Shown here in pieces: positions 34,565 through 42,984 of a stretch of 64,000 nucleotides of DNA. The position numbers and the translations under genes are program-made. The DNA is from an uncultured Mycoplasmatota bacterium (GTDB taxonomy: Bacteria > Bacillota_I > Bacilli_A > RF39 > UBA660): NCBI GenBank assembly GCA_947165285.1, contig CAMUZS010000003.1, positions 23,598 through 87,597 of the forward strand. The letters are read 5' to 3'. A model generated the notes under the pieces. It was given only the letters and a program-made list of their open reading frames with translations. It had not been told where the DNA came from and did not search any database. The first letter of the stretch is position 1; every line of letters starts with the position of its first letter.

Positions 34565-34655
34565 ACCTCCTTATCAATTCTAAGACGCGCCCTTAAGGTA
34601 GTATAAATACATTTTTGACCTTTTTAGTGCGGTTTTAAAGAAAGCCCTTAAAACA
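34565..34655 (-). promoter_or_regulatory. Probable L21 leader (ribosomal protein cis-regulator)
   Basis: The transcribed leader is GC-richer than its surroundings and holds complementary blocks such as TTAAGGGC and GCCCTTAA-like segments (TTTTAAGGGCTTTC near the 5' end, CCTTAAGGGCGCGTC near the ribosome binding site). Position before rplU fits an autogenous L21 leader. The exact structure was not computed. Confidence 0.55.
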
Positions 34656-34660
34656 TCAAA

Positions 34661-34690
34661 ATTGTACCATAAATAAAGGGTTTTTGTCAA
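34661..34690 (-). promoter_or_regulatory. Promoter of rplU-prp-rpmA
   Basis: On the minus strand TTGACA, an 18-base spacer ending TATGG and TACAAT. Confidence 0.75.
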
Positions 34691-34730
34691 CATAATATAT
34701 TCAATAAAACATATAATTATAATTTTATTA

Positions 34731-34759
34731 TTGCATTATCAAAAAAAATAGTATATAAT
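34731..34759 (+). promoter_or_regulatory. Promoter of tRNA-Arg
   Basis: TTGCAT, a 17-base spacer and TATAAT lie 21 bases before the tRNA. Confidence 0.7.
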
Positions 34760-34780
34760 TATCAATGTTAAATGAATTTT

Positions 34781-34857
34781 GTCCCGATAGCTCAGCTGGA
34801 TAGAGCATACGCCTTCTAAGCGTACGGTCGAGAGTTCGAATCTCCCTCGGGACACCA
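34781..34857 (+). tRNA. tRNA-Arg (anticodon TCT)
   Basis: A full cloverleaf with encoded CCA. The acceptor GTCCCGA pairs with TCGGGAC; the anticodon stem TACGC/GCGTA encloses CTTCTAA, anticodon TCT, reading AGA. Confidence 0.95.
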
Positions 34858-34867
34858 TTTTAAATAT

Positions 34868-34895
34868 TACTCAAACAATGTTTGAGTTTTATTTT
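34868..34895 (+). terminator. Terminator of tRNA-Arg
   Basis: ACTCAAACA / TGTTTGAGT followed by TTTTATTTT. Confidence 0.8.
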
Positions 34896-34941
34896 GTAAC
34901 TATGTTACACTATATAATATATTTTTGAAGGAGGTCTATTC

Positions 34942-35661
34942 ATGATAAATATGGAAGAATATATAAAAAACTGTAATATTATTTCAACTAAATATTATGA
35001 AAAAATTGAAAATAGTTTAAGTATTTATGATATATTAAGTGAAATAAATAATAAATATAAATCATATAAGGAAGATTTTAAAAAACTACCTGATCTTAAA
35101 TTAAACAATAATTATTTTTTTGATTATTATTGCGAATCAATTTACTTTGATTTTAAAATGACAAAAATAGTTTTAAATAAAAATGAAGATCAAGAAAAGT
35201 ATATGTTAATTATTCAAAATAATAGCAAAATAAAAAGTACTATTAATACAAAGTCAAATAAAGATAATCACTTTATTAAAGATATCAATTATTCAAATGA
35301 AGATTATGATCAAATATTTAATTTTAGTAAAAAATATGCAAGCTTTTTTCCAAAATTAAAACTACTAAAAGAAGGATTTACAAATCAGTTTGAAAATATA
35401 ATAATAGCATTTAATTTATATGAAAATGTAAACTATGATAGCAACTACATTAAAGTATCATTTGGAATAGACAAATTAGATTACGAATTATTATTTAAAT
35501 TAGGAAATGAAATAGATTTAATAAACATTAATAGCAAAGAAATAATTGATAATAATCCAATAAAAAAATATTTTACTGATATGATTAAAAATATTTATAT
35601 TCATAAAGATTATCTAACAAATCTTTATAGTAAGAAATCAAAAATAAAAAAAAGAAGATAA
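34942..35661 (+). CDS. Hypothetical protein (239 aa)
   Basis: A strong GAAGGAGGTC ribosome binding site supports this gene. The product has no signal peptide or membrane helix, is rich in Asn, Lys, Tyr and Phe, and ends in a basic tail KKSKIKKRR. No motif or family is recognised. It runs convergent to frr, whose stop is 2 bases away. Confidence 0.75.
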   Translation: MINMEEYIKNCNIISTKYYEKIENSLSIYDILSEINNKYKSYKEDFKKLPDLKLNNNYFFDYYCESIYFDFKMTKIVLNKNEDQEKYMLIIQNNSKIKSTINTKSNKDNHFIKDINYSNEDYDQIFNFSKKYASFFPKLKLLKEGFTNQFENIIIAFNLYENVNYDSNYIKVSFGIDKLDYELLFKLGNEIDLININSKEIIDNNPIKKYFTDMIKNIYIHKDYLTNLYSKKSKIKKRR

Positions 35662-35663
35662 AC

Positions 35664-36209
35664 TTATATTTCCATTAGTTCATCTTCTTTTTCTTTTTCT
35701 TTTTCATCAACTACTTTATTATATTTGTTAATAAGTTCTTGAATATCTTCTAAAACACTTTTTTCTTCATCTTCAGGCAATTCTTCTTTTTTTACTGCAT
35801 TATTAGCATCTTGTCTAATATTTCTTAAAGCAACTTTAGCATCTTCTGCAATTGCTTTTGCTTGTTTAACATAATCTCTTCTAGTTTCTTCAGTTAAATT
35901 TGGAATTGTAAGTATAATCATTTCACCGTTATTAGTAGGAGCTATTCCAAGATTAGCTTCATTAATTGCTCTTTCCATTTCTTTTATTGCAGTCACATCA
36001 TAAGGTTTAATAAATAATTTTTTTGCTTCAGGCACAGTAATGTTTGCTAAACTTTGAATAGGTGTTGGATTACCAAAATAATCAACCATAATTCCGTTTA
36101 ACATTGCAGGATTAGCTCTACCTGCTCTAATATTTACATATCTTTTTTCTAAATTTTCTATTGTAGAAATCATTTTATTTTCAATTTCTTTTAAATCCAT
36201 ATTATCCAT
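35664..36209 (-). CDS. frr: Ribosome recycling factor
   Basis: Frr, with EF-G, splits post-termination ribosomes. The 181-aa product has VNIRAGRANPAMLNGIMVDYFG, the INEANLGIAPTNNGEMI block and RNIRQDANNAVKKE, all diagnostic. The length is typical. Starting at the ATG at 36209 gives the family's usual spacing to the RAGRA motif; an ATG three codons later is also possible. The gene pyrH, normally between tsf and frr, is absent; two membrane-anchored proteins are there instead. Confidence 0.97.
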   Translation of the reverse strand: MDNMDLKEIENKMISTIENLEKRYVNIRAGRANPAMLNGIMVDYFGNPTPIQSLANITVPEAKKLFIKPYDVTAIKEMERAINEANLGIAPTNNGEMIILTIPNLTEETRRDYVKQAKAIAEDAKVALRNIRQDANNAVKKEELPEDEEKSVLEDIQELINKYNKVVDEKEKEKEDELMEI

Positions 36210-36266
36210 CCATTTCTATAATATAATTATAGATTAATTATATTATTTTTACAACAATTATCTTTT

Positions 36267-36998
36267 TTAATAAACAATATTTACCGTATAATTTCCTTCA
36301 CTTGTCTTAACAATTGTATTTATAACCAACTTACCACTCTTATCAAAACTCAATTCATATTCACCATTTAAAGTAGCATCTATATCAACATTTTCATCAT
36401 TACTTATTTCTCTTCTAATTTTACTTCTTATATCTTGTTCAGATATTTTTTCATTACTTAATATATCATGATTAGATAATAATTTACCATTATCTAAATC
36501 AAATACATAATATGATAAAACTGCATTACTAGCCCTTTCTTCAACAACATATTTATATGAATTAACCTCTAAAGATAAATATTTAGTAGTAATATTATAA
36601 TTATAATCTATCATTTCAGCAGAATAAATATCATCAACAATTATTTCTTTTGGTATATTAAGATCCATATTACTTGCTTTAACCACTTTGTCTCTAATAT
36701 TATTCATATTTGCATTTAAATCATCTTGTAATTTTTTTGCATCATTACTATTAATATTAATATTTATATCTTTATATTTTAATTCTAATTCATCACTTAA
36801 TAATTTTTCGTTACTAAAATAAATATAATCTTTATTTTCATCAATTTTAATATTATTTTTTGTTTGTTCATTACTATTATTGTTTACATTTACTTCTTTT
36901 TTCTTATTATTAATCAAAAAATACCCACCAACAATAATTAAAACAATTATTATTATAAATATTAAAAAACTACCAAAATTTTTTTCCTCTTTATTCAT
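36267..36998 (-). CDS. Membrane-anchored protein of unknown function (243 aa)
   Basis: A short charged start and one membrane helix (about 9-29) are followed by an Asn-rich linker and a 190-residue extracellular domain of alternating strands. It resembles anti-sigma/DUF3298-type or lipoprotein-like domains only in general layout. No catalytic residues are visible. It overlaps the end of the thioredoxin-like gene by 8 bases, so the two are likely an operon between tsf and frr. Confidence 0.75.
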   Translation of the reverse strand: MNKEEKNFGSFLIFIIIIVLIIVGGYFLINNKKKEVNVNNNSNEQTKNNIKIDENKDYIYFSNEKLLSDELELKYKDINININSNDAKKLQDDLNANMNNIRDKVVKASNMDLNIPKEIIVDDIYSAEMIDYNYNITTKYLSLEVNSYKYVVEERASNAVLSYYVFDLDNGKLLSNHDILSNEKISEQDIRSKIRREISNDENVDIDATLNGEYELSFDKSGKLVINTIVKTSEGNYTVNIVY

Positions 36999-37575
36999 TA
37001 AAGTTTACACCTCTTAAATAATTATTAATTTTACTTTTAAACAAATATACTCTTTCTTGATTCCAATAATCATTAGGACTAATATTATTTCTTTCAATAG
37101 CAGTTTCATCATCATAATAAATCACTTTACCATTTTTTACAAATATTAAAGCTGGTGTAGAAATATGAATATTACCATTATCAAGTTCATATAGATAATC
37201 AGTTAATATTTCTTCAATTATTTGATAATTTTTTGTATACTTGGCTCTATCTTTTAATAAATCATAATAATATACATTTTTTATATCATTTTCTTTTAAC
37301 ACTTCATACAAGTATTTAACATAATATTTTGACCAATCATTAGATGAAAAACCCATATATATAATACCTGTTTTATTTTTTAAAATATCAACTACCTCAG
37401 ATGAATAAACATATTTAAATGGATTATTTTCATCAATACTATATTCCATACTAAATTTTTTAGCATCTGTCATATTCTTATCTATATTAAAATCTTTTTT
37501 ACCTAAATAAATAAATGCTCCGATTAATAATACAAACAATACTAAATATATTATTACTCTTATATACTTCTTCAT
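36991..37575 (-). CDS. Membrane-anchored thioredoxin-fold protein lacking the CxxC
   Basis: One N-terminal membrane helix (about 6-24) is followed by a thioredoxin-like domain. GIIYMGFSSNDWSKYYVKYL aligns with the usual strand plus CxxC helix of this family (GFxxCpwC), but both Cys positions are Ser. The cis-Pro loop STPALIFVKNGKVIYYDD is intact. The 194-aa protein should be extracytoplasmic and cannot carry out thiol redox chemistry by the standard mechanism. The ATG follows GGAAGTTAAAAA. It is upstream of and coupled to the 36267-36998 gene. Confidence 0.75.
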   Translation of the reverse strand: MKKYIRVIIYLVLFVLLIGAFIYLGKKDFNIDKNMTDAKKFSMEYSIDENNPFKYVYSSEVVDILKNKTGIIYMGFSSNDWSKYYVKYLYEVLKENDIKNVYYYDLLKDRAKYTKNYQIIEEILTDYLYELDNGNIHISTPALIFVKNGKVIYYDDETAIERNNISPNDYWNQERVYLFKSKINNYLRGVNFNE

Positions 37576-37608
37576 TTTTTAACTTCCTTTACTATAATCT
37601 ATTATAAA

Positions 37609-37645
37609 TAAAAAAAGATACTTAGTCAATTTTAAGTATCTTTTA
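37609..37645 (-). terminator. Terminator of rpsB-tsf
   Basis: On the minus strand AAAAGATACTTA / TAAGTATCTTTT with a 7-base loop and T-run. Confidence 0.85.
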
Positions 37646-37652
37646 TTTAACA

Positions 37653-38528
37653 TTATCTTCCTGCTATTTGTTTTGCAACTTCTTCAGCAAAATTTTCTTC
37701 TTTATGTTCTAAACCTTCACCAACTTCATATCTAATCATAGATACAAGTTCACTATTATTATTTTTTAAGTATGTTTGAACATCAATTGAACCATCTTTA
37801 ATAAATTCTTGAGCTATAAGACAATTTTCTTTATAGAATTTTTTCATTCTACCTTCAACCATCTTTTCAGCAATATCAGCACTCTTTCCTTCTTCCATAG
37901 CTTGTTCTTTTAACACTTTTCTTTCTTTTTCTAAGTCAGCTTCTGGAACATCACTTTCAAATACATATCTTGGCTTCATAGCAGCGGCTTGCATTGCAAC
38001 ATCTTTTGCAACACTTTCATCACTACCTTTAACAACAGTTAATGTAGCAATTTTTCCACCCATATGTAAGTATGATCCAAATACTTCATCAGCATTTTTT
38101 TCAATTACTTCAAATCTTCTAAAAGATAGTTTCTCACCAATTTTAGCAATTTTAGAAACTATATAATCACTAGTTTTTTCACCATTAATATCTAATTCTA
38201 AAGCTTCATCCATTGTTTTTACATTACTATTTAAAATAGCATTACCAATTGTATCAATCATATCTTTAAAATCATCGTTTTTAGCAACAAAATCAGTTTC
38301 AGAGTTTATTTCAATAATAACAGCTTTATTATCATTAGAATATATAGCTGCTAAACCTTCTGCAGCAATTCTTGATTGTTTTTTTTCTGCTTTTGAAATG
38401 CCTTTTTCTCTTAACCAATCAACAGCGGCATTAACATCACCATTAGTTTCTGTTAACGCTTTTTTGCAGTCCATCATACCTGCACCAGTTTTATCTCTTA
38501 ATTCTTTTACTAGTTCTGCACTAATCAT
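37653..38528 (-). CDS. tsf: Elongation factor Ts
   Basis: EF-Ts regenerates EF-Tu-GTP. The 291-aa product has VKELRDKTGAGMMDCKKAL at the N-terminus, the EINSETDFVAKN core motif and ALELD/MQAAAMKPRYV blocks. The length is normal. A TAGGAGGAATAAA ribosome binding site precedes the ATG, 20 bases after rpsB. Confidence 0.98.
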   Translation of the reverse strand: MISAELVKELRDKTGAGMMDCKKALTETNGDVNAAVDWLREKGISKAEKKQSRIAAEGLAAIYSNDNKAVIIEINSETDFVAKNDDFKDMIDTIGNAILNSNVKTMDEALELDINGEKTSDYIVSKIAKIGEKLSFRRFEVIEKNADEVFGSYLHMGGKIATLTVVKGSDESVAKDVAMQAAAMKPRYVFESDVPEADLEKERKVLKEQAMEEGKSADIAEKMVEGRMKKFYKENCLIAQEFIKDGSIDVQTYLKNNNSELVSMIRYEVGEGLEHKEENFAEEVAKQIAGR

Positions 38529-38548
38529 TTTTATTCCTCCTAAAACAA

Positions 38549-39535
38549 TTATTTATTTAATACAGCAATGATTTCATCTTTTTTCATTGTTGAATAACCC
38601 TTAATTCCAGCTTCTTTAGCCATTTTCTTAAGATCAGCTAGAGTTTTTGAAGATAAATCTTCTTTAGTTTCTTTCTTTGATTCTTTTTTAGTAGTTTTTT
38701 CTTCTTTTACTTCTTCAGTTTTTTCTTCTACTTTAACTTCAGATTTATTTTCTTCTTTTTTAGTTTCTTTCTTAACTTCTTTTTTTACTTCTTTTTTAGG
38801 AAGATCTTCTTGATTTTCACTAACTTCTACTTCACTAACATAATCAATTATTTCTAAATTATTAGCTTCACATATAGCGTTAGTAAGTGATCCTAAAACA
38901 ACCTTAACAGCTCTAACAGCATCGTCATTTCCAGGGATAACATAATCAACATCATCTGGATCACAATTTGTATCTACAATTCCAAATACAGGAATTCTTA
39001 ATTTTCTTGCTTCTCTTATTGCATTAGCTTCCTTCTTAGGATCTACAATGATCATTGCTTGAGGAAGTTTATTCATTTCTCTAATACCAGAAAGTAATTT
39101 CTTTAATTTTTCATATTCCTTTTTAATTTTAATAACTTCTTTTTTTGGTAAAACTTCAAATGTTCCATTTTCTTCCATTTTTTCAATTTCTTCTAATCTT
39201 CTAACTCTTTTTCTAATTGTTCTAAAATTAGTTAAAGTTCCACCTAACCATCTTTCTGTTACATAAAAACTTTTTGATCTTAAAGCATTTTCTAAAGATG
39301 CTTCTTGAGCTTGTTTTTTAGTACCAACAAAGATAAAAGTTCCTCCGTTTTTAGCAATTTCAGAAATTGCAGCATATGCATTTTCAATGCATTCCATTGT
39401 TTTTTGTAAATCGATAATATAAATATCATCTCTTGAAGTATAAATATACTCCTTCATTTTTGGGTTCCATCTTTTAGTTTGATGACCAAAATGAACCCCA
39501 GCTTCTAATAAATTACTTATTGAAACTACAGCCAT
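38549..39535 (-). CDS. rpsB: 30S ribosomal protein S2 with a C-terminal Rho_N/SAP-like extension
   Basis: S2 is a small-subunit protein that binds late in assembly. Residues 1 to about 235 are ordinary S2 ([46 protein letters not shown] block, IPGNDDA). A highly charged Lys/Glu linker (about 240-290) follows, then a 35-residue module [20 protein letters not shown]...EIIAVLNK. That resembles the Rho N-terminal/SAP nucleic-acid-binding helix-extended-loop-helix. Total 328 aa against about 250 for most S2. The ATG follows GGAGGTCGAC. A structured leader precedes it. Confidence 0.96.
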   Translation of the reverse strand: MAVVSISNLLEAGVHFGHQTKRWNPKMKEYIYTSRDDIYIIDLQKTMECIENAYAAISEIAKNGGTFIFVGTKKQAQEASLENALRSKSFYVTERWLGGTLTNFRTIRKRVRRLEEIEKMEENGTFEVLPKKEVIKIKKEYEKLKKLLSGIREMNKLPQAMIIVDPKKEANAIREARKLRIPVFGIVDTNCDPDDVDYVIPGNDDAVRAVKVVLGSLTNAICEANNLEIIDYVSEVEVSENQEDLPKKEVKKEVKKETKKEENKSEVKVEEKTEEVKEEKTTKKESKKETKEDLSSKTLADLKKMAKEAGIKGYSTMKKDEIIAVLNK

Positions 39536-39547
39536 AAATAGTCGACC

Positions 39548-39655
39548 TCCTTTTGTTTAATCTTCTGTTTATCTTCAAACAACTTTTCTCACCGCTCTTC
39601 ACGGCACTCGAGAATCATCTAAATAAACATGAATATTTGACTTTTAAAGCCGTAA
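39548..39655 (-). promoter_or_regulatory. Structured rpsB leader, possible autogenous regulator
   Basis: The 5' leader is locally GC-rich and self-complementary: TCTCGAGTGCCG can pair with CGGTGAGA, and ACGGC near the 5' end with GCCGT. A second potential stem, TTGTTT / AAACAG-like, lies nearer the ribosome binding site. Position before rpsB suggests S2 feedback control. I do not recognise a named leader family, and no structure was computed. Confidence 0.45.
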
Positions 39656-39657
39656 GT

Positions 39658-39686
39658 ATTGTATCAAAAAAAACATACAATTACAA
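39658..39686 (-). promoter_or_regulatory. Promoter of rpsB-tsf
   Basis: On the minus strand TTGTAA, a 17-base spacer and TACAAT. Confidence 0.55.
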
Positions 39687-39712
39687 TATAAATGTATGCT
39701 TTTTTTAATTAT
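39665..39712 (-). terminator. Rho-independent terminator
   Basis: On the minus strand CATACA / TGTATG with an AT loop and eight T lies just past the stop of the 39714-40499 gene and overlaps the -35 of the rpsB promoter. Confidence 0.7.
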
Positions 39713-39713
39713 T

Positions 39714-40499
39714 TTACTTATTATCTTTTACATATACACTATATAAATAATATGTACCATCTTCATATTGTTTAAATAAAAATTTAAGAGTCTTATCTAA
39801 ATGTTCAAAATCTTCATTTGATAATTCTAAAATATCCATATATTCATTAAATTCATCAAGTTTTACATCATAATTAATGATAATATCTTTTCCATCTGTT
39901 TCATATGATAAATTATCAATAATTTTGTATGAACTAGATAAAGTTGCCTCTGGATACATTAGATAATAATTATTATAAATACCTATGTCAGAATGATATC
40001 TTCCATTTAAAAAATAATTAATTCCATCTTCTGGTAAATTATATTTTTTGGCTATTTTTTTATAGTTTTCAGTAGATAATCCATCGTAACAACCAGAACC
40101 AGCCGGTGCTATATCTGGATTATTTATATAATCTACAACACTTTCTTCTACTAAATTATGACTTCTAGCATAACTTTCTACTAATACTTCAATAAAATAA
40201 TCGTTTTTACCATTAATAATTTCTTCTCCATTTAAATCAATAAATCTTTTAGGTATAGAGTAATAATCACTTAAAATAACTACATTTTCATCGTCTTTAT
40301 TTCTATGAATTCCTTTTTCATCTAATCCAATCATATCCAATAATTCTTTTTTTGTTTCATCAGATATTCCACTATCATTTACTTCATTTTTGCTAAATAA
40401 TTGATTCCTATTTAATACTATTCCAACTACTACAGATATTATTAATAAACATACTATCAATAATATTATTAGACCTTTTGATTTTTTACTATCACTCAT
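39714..40499 (-). CDS. Membrane-anchored protein of unknown function (261 aa)
   Basis: A short basic start and one membrane helix (about 10-28) are followed by an extracellular region of 230 residues. That part is rich in Tyr, Asp and Asn and has no catalytic motif I can name. Upstream, TATAAT-like boxes within 40 bases suggest its own promoter, and an AGAGGTTGT ribosome binding site precedes the ATG. It is terminated before rpsB. Confidence 0.75.
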   Translation of the reverse strand: MSDSKKSKGLIILLIVCLLIISVVVGIVLNRNQLFSKNEVNDSGISDETKKELLDMIGLDEKGIHRNKDDENVVILSDYYSIPKRFIDLNGEEIINGKNDYFIEVLVESYARSHNLVEESVVDYINNPDIAPAGSGCYDGLSTENYKKIAKKYNLPEDGINYFLNGRYHSDIGIYNNYYLMYPEATLSSSYKIIDNLSYETDGKDIIINYDVKLDEFNEYMDILELSNEDFEHLDKTLKFLFKQYEDGTYYLYSVYVKDNK

Positions 40500-40618
40500 A
40501 CATACAACCTCTTTATTATAATAATTATATCATAGCAAAAATAATAATACCAATAATAATTATTATTTACAGTAGTGATTCTATATTATTATATTTAATT
40601 GAGTATTATTTTACATAT

Positions 40619-40843
40619 TTATCTAATCATAATATTTCCATGATATTTTTTATTATATTCTCTTATAAAATCATCTAGTAAAATATTGTTTTTATTTTCG
40701 CTAATAATATTTAATACAATATTTTCTATATCATAATCATCTAATATATTAAATACTCGTTTTTTTAACATAGAAATATTAAAATCATCAATAACTTCAT
40801 TTAAATTAACATATAAAGTATTATCAGTATAATATATATTCAT
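40619..40843 (-). CDS. Small STAS-like protein (74 aa)
   Basis: The order of predicted strands and helices (LYVNLNEVIDDFNISMLKKRV, then IENIVLNI, then a helix) resembles a shortened STAS domain of the anti-sigma-antagonist type. The usual phosphorylatable Ser motif is not obvious. The start chosen is the ATG at 40843, six bases after GGTGA; another ATG two codons earlier lies in that ribosome binding site. Neighbours give no functional clue. Confidence 0.5.
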   Translation of the reverse strand: MNIYYTDNTLYVNLNEVIDDFNISMLKKRVFNILDDYDIENIVLNIISENKNNILLDDFIREYNKKYHGNIMIR

Positions 40844-40950
40844 TACCATTCACCATATAGATATTATCATTATATGTATAAAGATTATATATTTTCGACA
40901 AAACTTGCCAAAATAAATTGTCACTGATATAATTTTATTGGGTGAAGACT

Positions 40951-42291
40951 ATGCGAACTTTTATAGCTGTATTAGCAAACAAATTAATAACTTTTATATG
41001 TAAATTATTTAGATTTAATGGTGCTCAATTTCCAGGAAGTTTTGTCTATGATCACATAGATAAAGATATATTAGATAAGATAAAACATCCTAAAATTACA
41101 ATAGCTGTAACTGGATCATCTGGTAAAGGAACTACGTGTAATTTAATTAAGAATGTATTAAAAGATAATAATTATTCTACTTTATTAAATGAATCTGGTA
41201 ATAATGGAATAAATGGTGCTATATCATTAATATTAAATAACTTAACATTAACTGGTAAATTTAAATATGATGTTTTAATTTTAGAATGTGATGAAAGACA
41301 TTTAAAACATATATTTAAAAAATGGAAACCCGAATATTTAATAGTAACTAATATTACAAGAGATCAACCAACAAGAAATGGTACTCCCGAAGAAGTATTT
41401 AATGAAATATTAAAAGCAATTAATAATAAAGTTCATCTAGTAATAAACGTAGATGATCCACTAGTAAATAGATTTAAATTATATCACAAAGGAAAAATTA
41501 CTACATATGGATTAAATAAAATAAAAGGTGATATTAAAAAGAATGAATTAAACAATTTAGATTTTGCTTATTGTCCTGTTTGTCATAAAAAATTAATATA
41601 TGATTATTACCACTATGGACATATTGGAAACTATCAATGTCCAAATAATGATTTCAAAAGAGGTAATTTAAATTATTATGGTGATAAACTAGATTATAGT
41701 AATTCAACTTTTAATATATTAGATAATAAAGTTAAACTATCTAATAATGCCTTATATATGTGTTATGCTTACCTTTCATGTTATTCAATATGTAATTTAA
41801 TTGGATTAAAAAATGAATCTATTATTAATTCATTAAATAATATAAAAAATACAAAAAGAGGAAAATCTTTATCTATTAAAGGAAGAAAATTAACTATGCT
41901 TGAAAGCAAAAACGAAAATAATTTAAGTTACTTTCAAAGTTTAAATTTTATTATTAATCAAAAAGATAAAAAATCAATAATAATGGGATTTGATAATATT
42001 TCAAGAAGATATAAAACAACAGATCTTTCATGGTTATATGATGTAGATTTTGAATTATTAAATAAAGATAAAAATATAGACAAAATATTTTGTATAGGTA
42101 AATTTAGATATGATGTTGCAACAAGATTGGAATATGCAGGTATTGATAAGAATAAAATAATATTAGTAGATGATTTAGATAATATAATGAAACTTGTTGA
42201 TAAAAAATCTCAAGGTGATATTTACACTATGGTATGCTTTGATATGACTGCTATTATAAGAAAGAAGGCACTAGAATATGAAACAAATTAA
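40951..42291 (+). CDS. murT: MurT-like Mur ligase subunit (divergent)
   Basis: With GatD, MurT amidates D-glutamate in lipid II. The 446-aa product has the Mur-ligase P-loop region as GSSGKGTT (MurT usually has GTNGKTTT), an IVTNITRDQ block and a C-terminal DUF1727-type region ending in a Mur-ligase C fold. The zinc-ribbon insert has CPVC but the second half reads CPNN, so one of four Cys is missing. The Asp of the family's catalytic DTSW motif is kept as TTDLSW. The ATG at 40951 follows GGGTGAAGACT. It overlaps gatD by 14 bases. Confidence 0.88.
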   Translation: MRTFIAVLANKLITFICKLFRFNGAQFPGSFVYDHIDKDILDKIKHPKITIAVTGSSGKGTTCNLIKNVLKDNNYSTLLNESGNNGINGAISLILNNLTLTGKFKYDVLILECDERHLKHIFKKWKPEYLIVTNITRDQPTRNGTPEEVFNEILKAINNKVHLVINVDDPLVNRFKLYHKGKITTYGLNKIKGDIKKNELNNLDFAYCPVCHKKLIYDYYHYGHIGNYQCPNNDFKRGNLNYYGDKLDYSNSTFNILDNKVKLSNNALYMCYAYLSCYSICNLIGLKNESIINSLNNIKNTKRGKSLSIKGRKLTMLESKNENNLSYFQSLNFIINQKDKKSIIMGFDNISRRYKTTDLSWLYDVDFELLNKDKNIDKIFCIGKFRYDVATRLEYAGIDKNKIILVDDLDNIMKLVDKKSQGDIYTMVCFDMTAIIRKKALEYETN

Positions 42292-42952
42292 AATACTACA
42301 TCTATACTATGATTTACTTAATTTATATGGAGAAAATGCTAATGTTAGAGCATTATGCAAATCTTTAGAAAACCAAGGATTAAAAGTAATAATTGATTTT
42401 AAATCTATTAATGATGATATTAAGATTAATACATACGATTTTATATATATAGGTTCTGGAAGCGATGAAAATTTAAATATAGCTATAAATGATATGAAAA
42501 AATATATCAAAGAAATAAAAGACTTTATTAATAATAACAAATTTATTTTAGCAACGGGAAATTCTTTAGATTTATTTTCTAATATTTTAGATTTTAAATC
42601 AAAAACAATAGATTTTAGAATCGTTGGTGAACAAGTATACAATTTTAAAGATATTAAACAATTAGTAATAGGATTTCAAAATAGAGACACTGTTATATAT
42701 GAATCAAATGAAGATTATTTATTTGATGTAAAAGAAGGAACAGGATATGAACCAAATAAAGCACAAGAAGGAATTAAGAAAAACAATTTTTATGGCACAT
42801 ACCTTTTAGGACCTATATTAATTAGGAATCCATATTTTTTAGAATATCTTACAAAAAAATTATTAGAAAATAATAATATAAAATATAAAAAAGTAGACAA
42901 AGGTGTTGCCTACATTGCATATGAAGAATTCCTAAAAAATTTTGTAAATTAA
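42278..42952 (+). CDS. gatD: GatD-like glutamine amidotransferase lacking catalytic Cys and His
   Basis: GatD normally frees ammonia from glutamine for MurT. The 224-aa product aligns along its length with the family: LHLYYDLLNLYGENANVRAL, YIGSGSDENL and the C-terminal YGTYLLGPILIRNP. The nucleophile motif, normally ICGGYQ, is ATGNSLD, so the Cys is Thr. The catalytic His of GTYLHGP is Leu. Both key residues are therefore lost, and glutaminase activity should be absent. The operon partner MurT is also divergent. The start overlaps the murT end. Confidence 0.88.
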   Translation: MKQIKILHLYYDLLNLYGENANVRALCKSLENQGLKVIIDFKSINDDIKINTYDFIYIGSGSDENLNIAINDMKKYIKEIKDFINNNKFILATGNSLDLFSNILDFKSKTIDFRIVGEQVYNFKDIKQLVIGFQNRDTVIYESNEDYLFDVKEGTGYEPNKAQEGIKKNNFYGTYLLGPILIRNPYFLEYLTKKLLENNNIKYKKVDKGVAYIAYEEFLKNFVN

Positions 42953-42984
42953 AAGATAACATCTAAAAATGTTATTTTTTTTAT
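42951..42984. terminator. Bidirectional terminator
   Basis: GATAACAT / ATGTTATT with a 6-base loop and eight T lies between gatD and the convergent queH. Confidence 0.75.
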
